Positions 16,320 to 23,625 of a DNA stretch of 49,666 nt are shown here, piece after piece. Positions within the stretch are counted from its first letter, which is position 1. Each line of letters begins with the position of its first letter. The stretch comes from an uncultured bacterium. Its GTDB lineage: Bacteria > Hydrogenedentota > Hydrogenedentia > Hydrogenedentales > Hydrogenedentaceae. The notes under the pieces were generated by a model. That model worked only from the letters and a program-made list of their open reading frames with translations, was not told the origin of the DNA and ran no database searches. Position numbers and translations under genes: made by a program. The stretch is from contig CALLRP010000039.1 of NCBI GenBank assembly GCA_938014335.1, forward strand, positions 1 to 49,666, given 5' to 3'.

Positions 16320-16943
16320 ATGAAGAAAGAGGAAATATGTTTCAATAAAATTGATATTAGGGGTAATATAGCAAGGCATGAAATCGTTCGAAAAGTTGTA
16401 AATACTTTTATCGATTTTGAATATGACAAGAAACAAAAAGGTATTGTTTTCAAATACAAGGTCGAGGAATTACCTAATAATCAATTTTTATATATTGTAA
16501 GACCGGGACACAAAAAGAATTTTGACTTTAAAGTTGAAGTAAAAGAAGAATTTAATCTTCATGATGGAACACATAAAGATATAGCCTCTGATTTAAAAAG
16601 CAAAAAAGAAGAAAATAAAGATAAGTTTAATATTGTATTTGATGTTTTAACTGGGATTTATAAATGCGAAGAAAATAATGTCGATATATTATTAAAAAAC
16701 TTATTAAATAACACAAATTTTACAAAAGGTGCTTCTGTAGAAATTCTTTTAAAGGTTATAAAATGGTTATTTATTATGGAAGATATAGTTTACTGGGATA
16801 ATGAAGGAAGAGCCTTTTTATATAATTATTTAAAGTATGTAATAGAAACAAAAAGCAATGTTGATTGGGAAATAAACAATCCTGACCGGCTAAAAAGGAT
16901 TATGAAAAAAAATGAAATTCAGTGGATACCTTGTGAGGAATAA
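16320..16943 (+). CDS. Uncharacterised protein, possible restriction endonuclease partner of the adjacent methyltransferase
   Basis: I do not recognise this 207-residue protein. It is lysine-rich, has no signal peptide or membrane segment, and its base composition is more AT-rich than the flanking housekeeping genes. The segment RPGHKKNFDFKVEVKEEF (residues 61-78) has an Asp followed by Glu-x-Lys. This is a loose PD-(D/E)xK-like pattern, but the spacing between D69 and E73 is shorter than usual. Its stop overlaps the methyltransferase start by one base (TAATG), so the two are translationally coupled. An endonuclease role is inferred only from that pairing. It lies inside the segment flanked by mnmE-end repeats. 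Confidence 0.5.
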   Translation: MKKEEICFNKIDIRGNIARHEIVRKVVNTFIDFEYDKKQKGIVFKYKVEELPNNQFLYIVRPGHKKNFDFKVEVKEEFNLHDGTHKDIASDLKSKKEENKDKFNIVFDVLTGIYKCEENNVDILLKNLLNNTNFTKGASVEILLKVIKWLFIMEDIVYWDNEGRAFLYNYLKYVIETKSNVDWEINNPDRLKRIMKKNEIQWIPCEE

Positions 16944-17770
16944 TGTGTATGCCAATAGAAAGCTATCTTGACAAGGTATTTAAAATGGATATTATGGATT
17001 TGTTAAAAGAATTGCCTGATAAATGCGTAGATATGGTCTATGGCGACCCGGATTATAATGTGGGAAGACGATATGGTGATAAAACTTACACAAAAAATTT
17101 CGAAGAGTACATTGAATGGTACATAGAGTTAGCGAAACAGTCGCTTCGTGTTCTCAAAGACGAAGGAAATATGTATTTGATAAACTATCCTAAACAAAAT
17201 GCTTATTTAAGAGTTAAGTTCCTGGACCATGCTTGTTATGAGGTCTTAGATTATGTATGGATTTATAATACAAACATAGGGCATTCTAAACACCGTTTTA
17301 CCACTGCACATCGGAGTGTGCTTCATTGCAGGAAAACGAAGAATAATAAATTCTACAAAGATAATGTTGCTATTCCTTATAAAAATCCTACTGATAAACG
17401 AATTTTAAAAAATATTGCAAACGGTTCTAAGGGCATCATGCCTTATGACTGGTTTTATTTTGACCTTGTCAAAAATGTAAGTAAAGAGAAAACTTTTCAT
17501 GCGTGTCAAATTCCTCAAAAAATGTCAGAGATGCTCATTAAATCTTGCACCATGCCAAAGGACATTGTTCTCATTCTTTTTGGTGGGAGCGGCTCTGAAA
17601 TTGAACTTTGCAAAATACTTAATCGTCGATTTATATCTGCAGAGATAGATGAAAAGTATTATCAAATGATTATAGATAGACTGAAAAAAGGAGAAATTAG
17701 TAAGGAATACAAGTTAACAATAAGAAATAATCATAAAGATAATGTACCCTCACAGTTTCATTTATTTTAA
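16943..17770 (+). CDS. DNA methyltransferase (N6-adenine/N4-cytosine, beta-type order)
   Basis: The 275 residues carry the catalytic motif IV early (VYGDPDYNVGRRYGD, residues about 33-47) and the AdoMet-binding motif I late (VLILFGGSGSEIEL, about residues 208-221). This is the beta-class motif order of amino-methyltransferases in type II systems. DPDY replaces the usual DPPY, and the Asp-Pro before the FxGxG element is Ile-Leu. The start ATG overlaps the stop of the upstream gene; an ATG six bases later is an alternative. It ends two bases before the convergent mnmE stop. Recognition sequence unknown. Together with the upstream gene it forms a compact module inside a repeat-flanked insertion. 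Confidence 0.85.
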   Translation: MCMPIESYLDKVFKMDIMDLLKELPDKCVDMVYGDPDYNVGRRYGDKTYTKNFEEYIEWYIELAKQSLRVLKDEGNMYLINYPKQNAYLRVKFLDHACYEVLDYVWIYNTNIGHSKHRFTTAHRSVLHCRKTKNNKFYKDNVAIPYKNPTDKRILKNIANGSKGIMPYDWFYFDLVKNVSKEKTFHACQIPQKMSEMLIKSCTMPKDIVLILFGGSGSEIELCKILNRRFISAEIDEKYYQMIIDRLKKGEISKEYKLTIRNNHKDNVPSQFHLF

Positions 17771-17772
17771 CG

Positions 17773-17819
17773 TTACTTTCCGATGCAGAAGGAGGAGAAG
17801 ATAATATCTAAAAGATCTT
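17773..17819. repeat. Right direct repeat (att-like), the 3' end of intact mnmE
   Basis: This is the last 15 codons of mnmE plus two bases and the partner of 16125-16171. The last 18 bases of trmE/mnmE are the known attB of Salmonella genomic island 1, which makes this a known type of integration target. Confidence 0.75.
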
Positions 17820-19152
17820 CGGTTGCGGTTTCACCGGTGATTTCACCTAATGCGTTTAGGGCTTCTCTCAATTCGAAGGCAACTAATTCAGGGGTTAGCT
17901 CGCTAAATTGAATACAGTTATCCAAACATTGTATTGCCCGTTCTAAACTATTTTTCTGATGTTCGTGTGATAGGACAATATCTTCTGAAATTTCTTGCTC
18001 GCCGAGTATGGTTTTTGCAATGAGATTTTCGAATTCTAAAATTCCTTTATTCGTAGTCGCGGATGTATAGGTTATGGTTCCTTTGGAGATCAAATCATCA
18101 TCAAGCTCAGGATTAGCATTTAAGTCGACTTTATTAACTACAAGGATAATGGTTTTATTAACCCTTTCTTCTATTTCTTGGAGAAGTTTTTTGTCCTCTT
18201 CCGCAATGTTTGTAGCATCCAATACAAACAGAATTAAATAGGAACTTTCTATGGCTTTCCATGCTCGCTCAATACCTTCTCTTTCTATTGGTTCTGTAGT
18301 TTTCCTCAATCCAGCGGTATCAATCAATCGAACTGGGACTCCCCCCAATGACATATATTCTTCCAGATGGTCTCGTGTTGTTCCCGGATAGGGAGAAACA
18401 ATAGCGCGATTCTCCTGGAGTAAAGTATTAAACAAACTTGATTTTCCTACATTAGGTTTTCCCACGATAGCAATTACAACTCCCTCTCTTAATATTCTCC
18501 CTTTTTCAGATGTTGCTAATAACCGCTCCATGTCTTCTAATATTGCTCTCAATTGGGACATTGATTGTTGCCATAATTCTTTGGGAATTTCTTCTTCTGG
18601 AAAATCAATAATTGCTTCTATCCATGCTAATATTGTTTTAATATGATTGGAATATTCATAAATCTTCTTTGAAAGGTGTCCATCTAACATTCCTCGTGAT
18701 AATTCCAGCGATTTTTTTGTCTTTGCCATAATCTGGTCTAAAACCGCTTCTGCCTGGGTAAGGTCGATTTTTCCATTCAAGAAAGCACGCTTTGTAAATT
18801 CTCCCGGACCTGCTATTCTGGCACCTTTTTTTAAAAGTAGTTCTATAATACTTCGTAAAATCAGCATATTTCCATGAGCATGTATCTCAACTACATCTTC
18901 TCCTGTATAGGAATGGGGGGACTTCATGACTAAAAGAATAACATCATCAACGATTTTTCCTGTTTCCTCTAAAATGCATCCTGAATACATCCCCCATTTT
19001 TTTTGGGTAATATTCTGTCCTGAACATGATCGAAAAAGAGAAGAAACAATACTTATGGAATCAGGACCACTAACACGAATAATCCCTATGGCCCCTATTC
19101 CTGCAGGAGTGCAAATTGCAGTTATTGTATCATTCCTTGATCTGCACCCCAT
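17773..19152 (-). CDS. mnmE: tRNA modification GTPase MnmE
   Basis: MnmE works with MnmG to place the cm5/cmnm5 group on wobble uridine of tRNAs. The 459 residues include the N-terminal folate-binding domain (AICTPAGIGAIGIIRVSG, VEIHAHGN), a helical domain, and the inserted G domain with GKPNVGKSSLFN, PGTTRD, DTAGLR and VNKVDL. The C-terminus is SSFCIGK with the conserved Cys. Length is normal, so the gene is intact. Its 3' end is one of the two repeats described and may have been supplied by the inserted element. It is last in the rpmH-rnpA-yidD-yidC-khpB-mnmE series. Confidence 0.96.
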   Translation of the reverse strand: MGCRSRNDTITAICTPAGIGAIGIIRVSGPDSISIVSSLFRSCSGQNITQKKWGMYSGCILEETGKIVDDVILLVMKSPHSYTGEDVVEIHAHGNMLILRSIIELLLKKGARIAGPGEFTKRAFLNGKIDLTQAEAVLDQIMAKTKKSLELSRGMLDGHLSKKIYEYSNHIKTILAWIEAIIDFPEEEIPKELWQQSMSQLRAILEDMERLLATSEKGRILREGVVIAIVGKPNVGKSSLFNTLLQENRAIVSPYPGTTRDHLEEYMSLGGVPVRLIDTAGLRKTTEPIEREGIERAWKAIESSYLILFVLDATNIAEEDKKLLQEIEERVNKTIILVVNKVDLNANPELDDDLISKGTITYTSATTNKGILEFENLIAKTILGEQEISEDIVLSHEHQKNSLERAIQCLDNCIQFSELTPELVAFELREALNALGEITGETATEDLLDIIFSSFCIGK

Positions 19153-19189
19153 TGTATTTTTTCCTTTAAAGAATTTTTTATATTATGTA

Positions 19190-20314
19190 TCAATCGGAAA
19201 CCTGACCGGGGTCAACATCACCACCATAGGGTGACCGATTGGTCCTCCCTCTTTTCCAGTCGGGTCGGAAATCGCGTCTACCACCTTGCCTATTGGAAGA
19301 TCTATTTGAGTAACGGTTATCATGAAAACGGTCTCTACGATCACGGTTATCTCTGCGATCTCTATAATCTCTATGGTCCCTATGGTCACGATTATCTCGG
19401 GGTCTTCTATCGAAACGACGATTCTTAGGGGCAATGACTACACAACGATTTTCTCCTCTACCTATACTAAAAGTTTCTACTGAGTGGTCATCCTGTAATG
19501 TTAGGTGAATAATCCTGCGTTCATGAGAAGGCATGGGCGATAATTTCATTTTTCTTCCTGTTTTCCTAGCTTTATCAGCAAAATCCAATGCTATTTGTTT
19601 TAGTGTATCTTTTCTGCGAGCAAGATAATTTTCTGTATCCACAATAAATTTCTCAACAGAATCACCCTCTTCGATACCGAAAAACATACGGTTAATTAGA
19701 AATTGTATCGTTTCAAGATGCGTCCCTTTTCTACCAATTAATAGAGCCCCATCCTGCGATTCAATTTCTAGTTTTGGAATTTCATCGTCTGTGCGAACAA
19801 ATTTGACCGTGGCTTCTATTCCCATCTTTTGAAGCATCTCACCTAAAAGTGCTGATGCTTCATTTCCCTGGGCATCTGTAATACTAATCTTATTCTCTTT
19901 TTCCGATATTTCTTCTTTACTATCTTGGGGAGGTTGTTCTGCCGTCATATTCTTTCTCTCCTGTCTTGGATTTTGTTTACTTTTCACATTAGAACCGCTT
20001 GCCGATTCTGTGCTGGCATAATCTTTCTCTAACTCTTTGGTTTTCCCTTTCACCTGTTTGGGGGGTAATTTTTCTTTACCTTTTTTACCACCTTTCTCAT
20101 CTGTCTGTTTTTGATGTTTCGGGTGCCTTTCAGGAATCTCTTTCTCTACCGTAACACGGACTTTAACAGGACGAGATCCTAATCCTAAGAATCCTTTACT
20201 GCCTTCGTCAATGACTTCAATGTTAGCAACATCTGCCATTTCAACCCCTAATTCTTCCAGAGCCTTTTGAATGGCTTCCTCTCGAGTTGCTCCGATTGTT
20301 TCTATCTGTTTCAT
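19190..20314 (-). CDS. khpB: RNA-binding protein KhpB/Jag with an Arg-Asp-rich tail
   Basis: The 374-residue protein has the N-terminal Jag domain (IGATREEAIQKALEELGV, then FLGLGSRPVKVRV), a charged linker of about 90 residues, a KH domain (GALLIGRKGTHLETIQFLI) and an R3H domain (PMPSHERRIIHLTL). It binds RNA and influences cell shape and division in other bacteria. The last 75 residues (from about 300) are unusual: tandem RD dipeptides (RDNRDHRDHRDYRDRRDNRD) and then an RGG/RS-like basic stretch. A GGAGATGGTGAT leader precedes the ATG. The position between yidC and mnmE is standard. Confidence 0.9.
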   Translation of the reverse strand: MKQIETIGATREEAIQKALEELGVEMADVANIEVIDEGSKGFLGLGSRPVKVRVTVEKEIPERHPKHQKQTDEKGGKKGKEKLPPKQVKGKTKELEKDYASTESASGSNVKSKQNPRQERKNMTAEQPPQDSKEEISEKENKISITDAQGNEASALLGEMLQKMGIEATVKFVRTDDEIPKLEIESQDGALLIGRKGTHLETIQFLINRMFFGIEEGDSVEKFIVDTENYLARRKDTLKQIALDFADKARKTGRKMKLSPMPSHERRIIHLTLQDDHSVETFSIGRGENRCVVIAPKNRRFDRRPRDNRDHRDHRDYRDRRDNRDRRDRFHDNRYSNRSSNRQGGRRDFRPDWKRGRTNRSPYGGDVDPGQVSD

Positions 20315-20383
20315 ATCACCATCTCCATTATGATTGTAACATGTTTTAGGTTTTATTTTTTACTAAATAACACTTTTTTATCA

Positions 20384-22324
20384 TTAATCTTCATCTTCAT
20401 TTGTTTTTCTTTGTTTCATTTTTCGTTCGCGTCGAAGTTCTTTTGCCCATTGTCGTTTCTTTTCCTGTGCCGCAGTGTAGAAGTGTCTTTTTGCGGTAGG
20501 AAGTTTACGAGGAGTAATGTCTACATCCTTCATCGGTACGACATAATTTTGAGCAATTCCTAACAGTGTACTTACTAAAATATATAAACTTAGCCCTGAC
20601 GCCATATTGTAACAAATGAGGGTGAAGAATATTGGCATAATATTCATCATAATTCTTTGCTGGGGTGTTTGAACAGCGGAGGCTCCCGGGGTCCATTTTT
20701 GACTCAGATACATGGAAATGCCCATCAAGATAGGTAGTAAATTAATACTTTCTAAATGTCCTCCGCTAAAAGGAAATGGAATGGAGAAGGGAAGGTCCAA
20801 CAAACGGTCCGGTTGTGACATATCCTTCATCCACAAAATAAATTCTGCGCCTCTTAATTCAACCGCACTCCATAACATTCGATAAAGTGCTATAAACACG
20901 GGTAATTGTAAAAATAAAGGGAAACAACCTCCTAATGGATTTACTCCTCGTTCGCGATATAATTCCATCATTCGCTTTTGTAATTCTTGTTGATTATCAC
21001 CTATTTCCGCTTTCAACTTTTCGATTTCAGGAGCCAGTTTTTGCATTTTCTTCATGCTGACCATACTTTTCCATGTAAGTGGAAAAACAATAAGACGGAC
21101 TAAAAGGGTCAGTAGAATAATGGCTATTCCATAATTAGGTATGGTCCATTCGTAGAAGAAATTCAATATAGCAAGCAATAGTTTTGCGAATTTGTCCATC
21201 ACTTTTACAGAAGTAAAAAACTCCCATACCTGGTCAAGTCCTGACCATGCTTGAGCCAGCAAGGAACCCCTGTTGGGTCCTACATAGGACCGTATAAGAA
21301 ACTCTTGCGTCTCATTAGGTGCAATTTGACACTGTGTTACACCTACTCCCATCCGAAAGTGTTTGGGTCCGCCTGTAATCCATCCTTGTGCCATGTTAAA
21401 CTCGGGCTTTAATGCAACCACAAAGTAGGCACTCCGAATGGCAGACCATCGTATATCAAATACCCTTTCTAAAAATTCTTTTGGATTGGATTTTGGTGTA
21501 AATTTTGAGGTCACATACCTCAAAAGTTCTCCCTTCCGTTCAAAGATTACTGTTTGAACAATACCCTTATTGATATCCCCTGAGTTAACGTTGGGTCCCC
21601 AACTTACAGAAAAAACAGGGTCAACCCGATTAGGTTGGCTTTTAGGGAAAACCTCAGATGAAAGGTTTGTAATCCTTACACGAACATCCATTATAAAAGG
21701 AGTATCCTCAAAAGAAAATATCTTCTCTATTTTCATAAAATTAGGTATTGTATAAGAGAAATGAGCAGAATGTTCTTTTTCATCAATATAAACATTCCAA
21801 ATTTTTGAATCCAGTTCGTCAGCCAGAGGATGTTCATGGAATCGAAGGCTATAAGGATATACCGCATCTTTATCCGATGTATTTTTCCATATAGGCACAA
21901 GTTGAACTTTATCCATACGGTTTGGTTTTAAATAAATATTAAGATATTTAACTCGTGCTCCTACCCGTGTAAAAACAATATCTATATCTTCTTTCGATAA
22001 AGTTACCTGATTTTCTTCTTCATTGATAATCTCAGGTTCATCTGGAAAAACGATTCCCATCTCTGATAAAAGTTGTCTATCATCTTTTCCATTCTTATTG
22101 TCTTGCAAAGGAATTATTTGTGATGAAGACTGAAGCGGTGCAGTATTCTCTTGAACTTTTTTAGTCACCTCATTTGATGCAACACTACCCTTATTTTTAT
22201 CTGCTTTCTGTGGAGGGGGGGAAGGAATAAAAAAATAACTCCAAATTATTACAATAGCAGTCAGCAATAATAGACCTATTACCTGGTCTCGGAAGACTTT
22301 TTTATTATCATCATCACCAAACAC
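20384..22324 (-). CDS. yidC: Membrane protein insertase YidC
   Basis: YidC inserts and folds inner membrane proteins, with or without the Sec translocon. The 646 residues show an N-terminal membrane segment (about residues 14-32), a large periplasmic P1 domain (about 100-370) as in Gram-negative bacteria, and the conserved core (WTIPNYGIAIILLTLLVRLI, then NPLGGCFPLFLQLPVFIALYRML). The C-terminal tail is strongly basic, suited to ribosome contact. The GTG start is preceded by GGAG eight bases upstream. The long P1 domain is one of the signs of a diderm envelope. Confidence 0.96.
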   Translation of the reverse strand: MFGDDDNKKVFRDQVIGLLLLTAIVIIWSYFFIPSPPPQKADKNKGSVASNEVTKKVQENTAPLQSSSQIIPLQDNKNGKDDRQLLSEMGIVFPDEPEIINEEENQVTLSKEDIDIVFTRVGARVKYLNIYLKPNRMDKVQLVPIWKNTSDKDAVYPYSLRFHEHPLADELDSKIWNVYIDEKEHSAHFSYTIPNFMKIEKIFSFEDTPFIMDVRVRITNLSSEVFPKSQPNRVDPVFSVSWGPNVNSGDINKGIVQTVIFERKGELLRYVTSKFTPKSNPKEFLERVFDIRWSAIRSAYFVVALKPEFNMAQGWITGGPKHFRMGVGVTQCQIAPNETQEFLIRSYVGPNRGSLLAQAWSGLDQVWEFFTSVKVMDKFAKLLLAILNFFYEWTIPNYGIAIILLTLLVRLIVFPLTWKSMVSMKKMQKLAPEIEKLKAEIGDNQQELQKRMMELYRERGVNPLGGCFPLFLQLPVFIALYRMLWSAVELRGAEFILWMKDMSQPDRLLDLPFSIPFPFSGGHLESINLLPILMGISMYLSQKWTPGASAVQTPQQRIMMNIMPIFFTLICYNMASGLSLYILVSTLLGIAQNYVVPMKDVDITPRKLPTAKRHFYTAAQEKKRQWAKELRRERKMKQRKTNEDED

Positions 22325-22418
22325 GGATTTATCTCCATTCTTAATCCTTAATATAAGACTTTAATTTTTTTGGAGGGTTTTGCTAATTACTTCTGATGAA
22401 CAAAAAAAGGGGTGCTCA

Positions 22419-22679
22419 CTACAAAATGGAATTATTACACGAGTGATGCGTCTTGCGGGCAGGGAATTCCGTAGGAACAGGGTCATATCCACCTTTACAA
22501 AAGGGTTGACATCTTAAAATACGCCAAAAGGTTAAAATAATACCTTTAATAAACCCGTGTCTACGGAAAGACTCAATAGCGTAGTTAGAACAACTCGGAT
22601 AGAATCTACAATGTTGTCCTAACCAAGGTGAGATGCCTTTTTGATATGCACGGATCATTAAAATAGCAATCTTAGCCAT
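22419..22679 (-). CDS. yidD: Membrane protein insertion efficiency factor YidD
   Basis: This 86-residue protein has the family core [22 protein letters not shown], followed by [13 protein letters not shown] and [13 protein letters not shown]. It is an amphipathic membrane-associated protein that aids YidC/Sec insertion. Its start overlaps the rnpA stop by 8 bases, a usual translational coupling. A region of 94 bases separates it from yidC. Confidence 0.95.
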   Translation of the reverse strand: MAKIAILMIRAYQKGISPWLGQHCRFYPSCSNYAIESFRRHGFIKGIILTFWRILRCQPFCKGGYDPVPTEFPARKTHHSCNNSIL

Positions 22680-23028
22680 TGAGTATCCCCCCTGCTTTAA
22701 GTAGTCTTGCTAACTCCGCATCAATTTGTTGGTGGTTCCATTCTGAGAGTCCTACACGAGCAACTACAACCAGAGCACCGCTCTTACAAAAATAGGGACG
22801 GTTTAACCGATAAAATTCTCGAATATATCTTTTAATTTGATTCCTTTTCACCGACCGTCCTACCTTTCGGGATACTACAATCCCCAATTTGTTACTCATC
22901 TGTTCATCTGATAACCAATAGCAAACCATTCTTTCCCCGAGAATACGCTTTCCCTTTTCAAATACTGTCTCGAATTCTTTTTTTGTTCGAATACGAAACT
23001 CTTTAGGAAAACCGTATTTTTCGGGCAC
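22672..23028 (-). CDS. rnpA: Ribonuclease P protein component
   Basis: RnpA is the protein subunit of RNase P, which matures the 5' ends of tRNAs. The 118 residues include [38 protein letters not shown] and the RNR-type RNA-binding helix [11 protein letters not shown]. The start is a GTG with GGAGGG 12 bases upstream. It follows rpmH after 31 bases and overlaps yidD. Confidence 0.94.
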   Translation of the reverse strand: MPEKYGFPKEFRIRTKKEFETVFEKGKRILGERMVCYWLSDEQMSNKLGIVVSRKVGRSVKRNQIKRYIREFYRLNRPYFCKSGALVVVARVGLSEWNHQQIDAELARLLKAGGILNG

Positions 23029-23059
23029 AAAGTATTCTTACCCTCCATAAAATTTCGTG

Positions 23060-23218
23060 TTAATATTTCTTTTCAACACGGTCTGAAACCGTTAAATATT
23101 TACGACCTTTTCTCCGCCGAGCACTGAGAACCGCTCTCCCCCAGCGGGTAGCCATTCTTGCGCGAAAACCGTGAGTTCTTAATCTACGGGTATTCGATGG
23201 TTGATAAGTCCTTTTCAC
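23060..23218 (-). CDS. rpmH: Ribosomal protein bL34
   Basis: A short frame of 52 codons reading [20 protein letters not shown] near the start, then [20 protein letters not shown]. This is the whole diagnostic bL34 sequence (KRTYQPS...HGFxxRM.T..GR.VL..RR.KGR). The start is a GTG at 23218 with AAAGGAG seven bases upstream. The C-terminus has a few extra residues ([11 protein letters not shown]). It heads the rnpA-yidD-yidC-khpB-mnmE series and has a well-placed promoter upstream. Confidence 0.97.
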   Translation of the reverse strand: MKRTYQPSNTRRLRTHGFRARMATRWGRAVLSARRRKGRKYLTVSDRVEKKY

Positions 23219-23313
23219 GGATAACTCCTTTACCTTTTATAATTTATTATTTTTTTATATATTTAATAATTTTTCTCTCCCCCAACAAAGTATTTTAACA
23301 ATATAGAGGTGTT

Positions 23314-23343
23314 ATTATAAATATTTTAGATATGCTGTTGCAA
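23314..23343 (-). promoter_or_regulatory. Candidate sigma70-type promoter of the rpmH operon
   Basis: On the minus strand TTGCAA (23338-23343), an 18-base spacer and a perfect TATAAT (23314-23319), about 95 bases upstream of the rpmH GTG. Confidence 0.6.
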
Positions 23344-23539
23344 ATATTTTATTTAAGTTAGACCTATGAACAAATCTTTTTTTAATATCTGGATGTATTA
23401 CACAATGCAACACAAGGACATTTGTTAAAAGATGTCGATTGTACATCTTTTGGTCTCATCATTTTCTTTATCTAATTAACCCGTTTTTTATTTTATTTTA
23501 GGAAGATAATCAAAAAATTCTCAGAATTCATATAAAAAA

Positions 23540-23568
23540 TTGACATATATTTTTCAATAATGTATTAT
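23540..23568 (+). promoter_or_regulatory. Strong sigma70-type promoter of the PilT-like gene
   Basis: A perfect TTGACA (23540-23545), an optimal 17-base spacer and TATTAT (23563-23568). It is about 58 bases before the start codon. Confidence 0.75.
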
Positions 23569-23625
23569 TCCTAATAAGATACTGTGGACAATAAAGTTGA
23601 GTGATACTAAAAAAGGGAATAAACT

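Larger units (their letters stand above)
23219..23625. other. Divergent AT-rich intergenic region, rpmH and PilT-like gene
   Basis: These 407 bases without a gene hold the two divergent promoters listed separately. Because rpmH borders oriC in many bacteria I looked for DnaA boxes. Only one near-match was seen (TGTGGACAA at 23583-23591), too little to call an origin. Confidence 0.5.

Noticed and set aside
23583..23591. DnaA-box-like site TGTGGACAA as evidence for oriC
   Set aside because: It is a single near-match in 407 bases of AT-rich DNA, and no cluster or dnaA gene is present.
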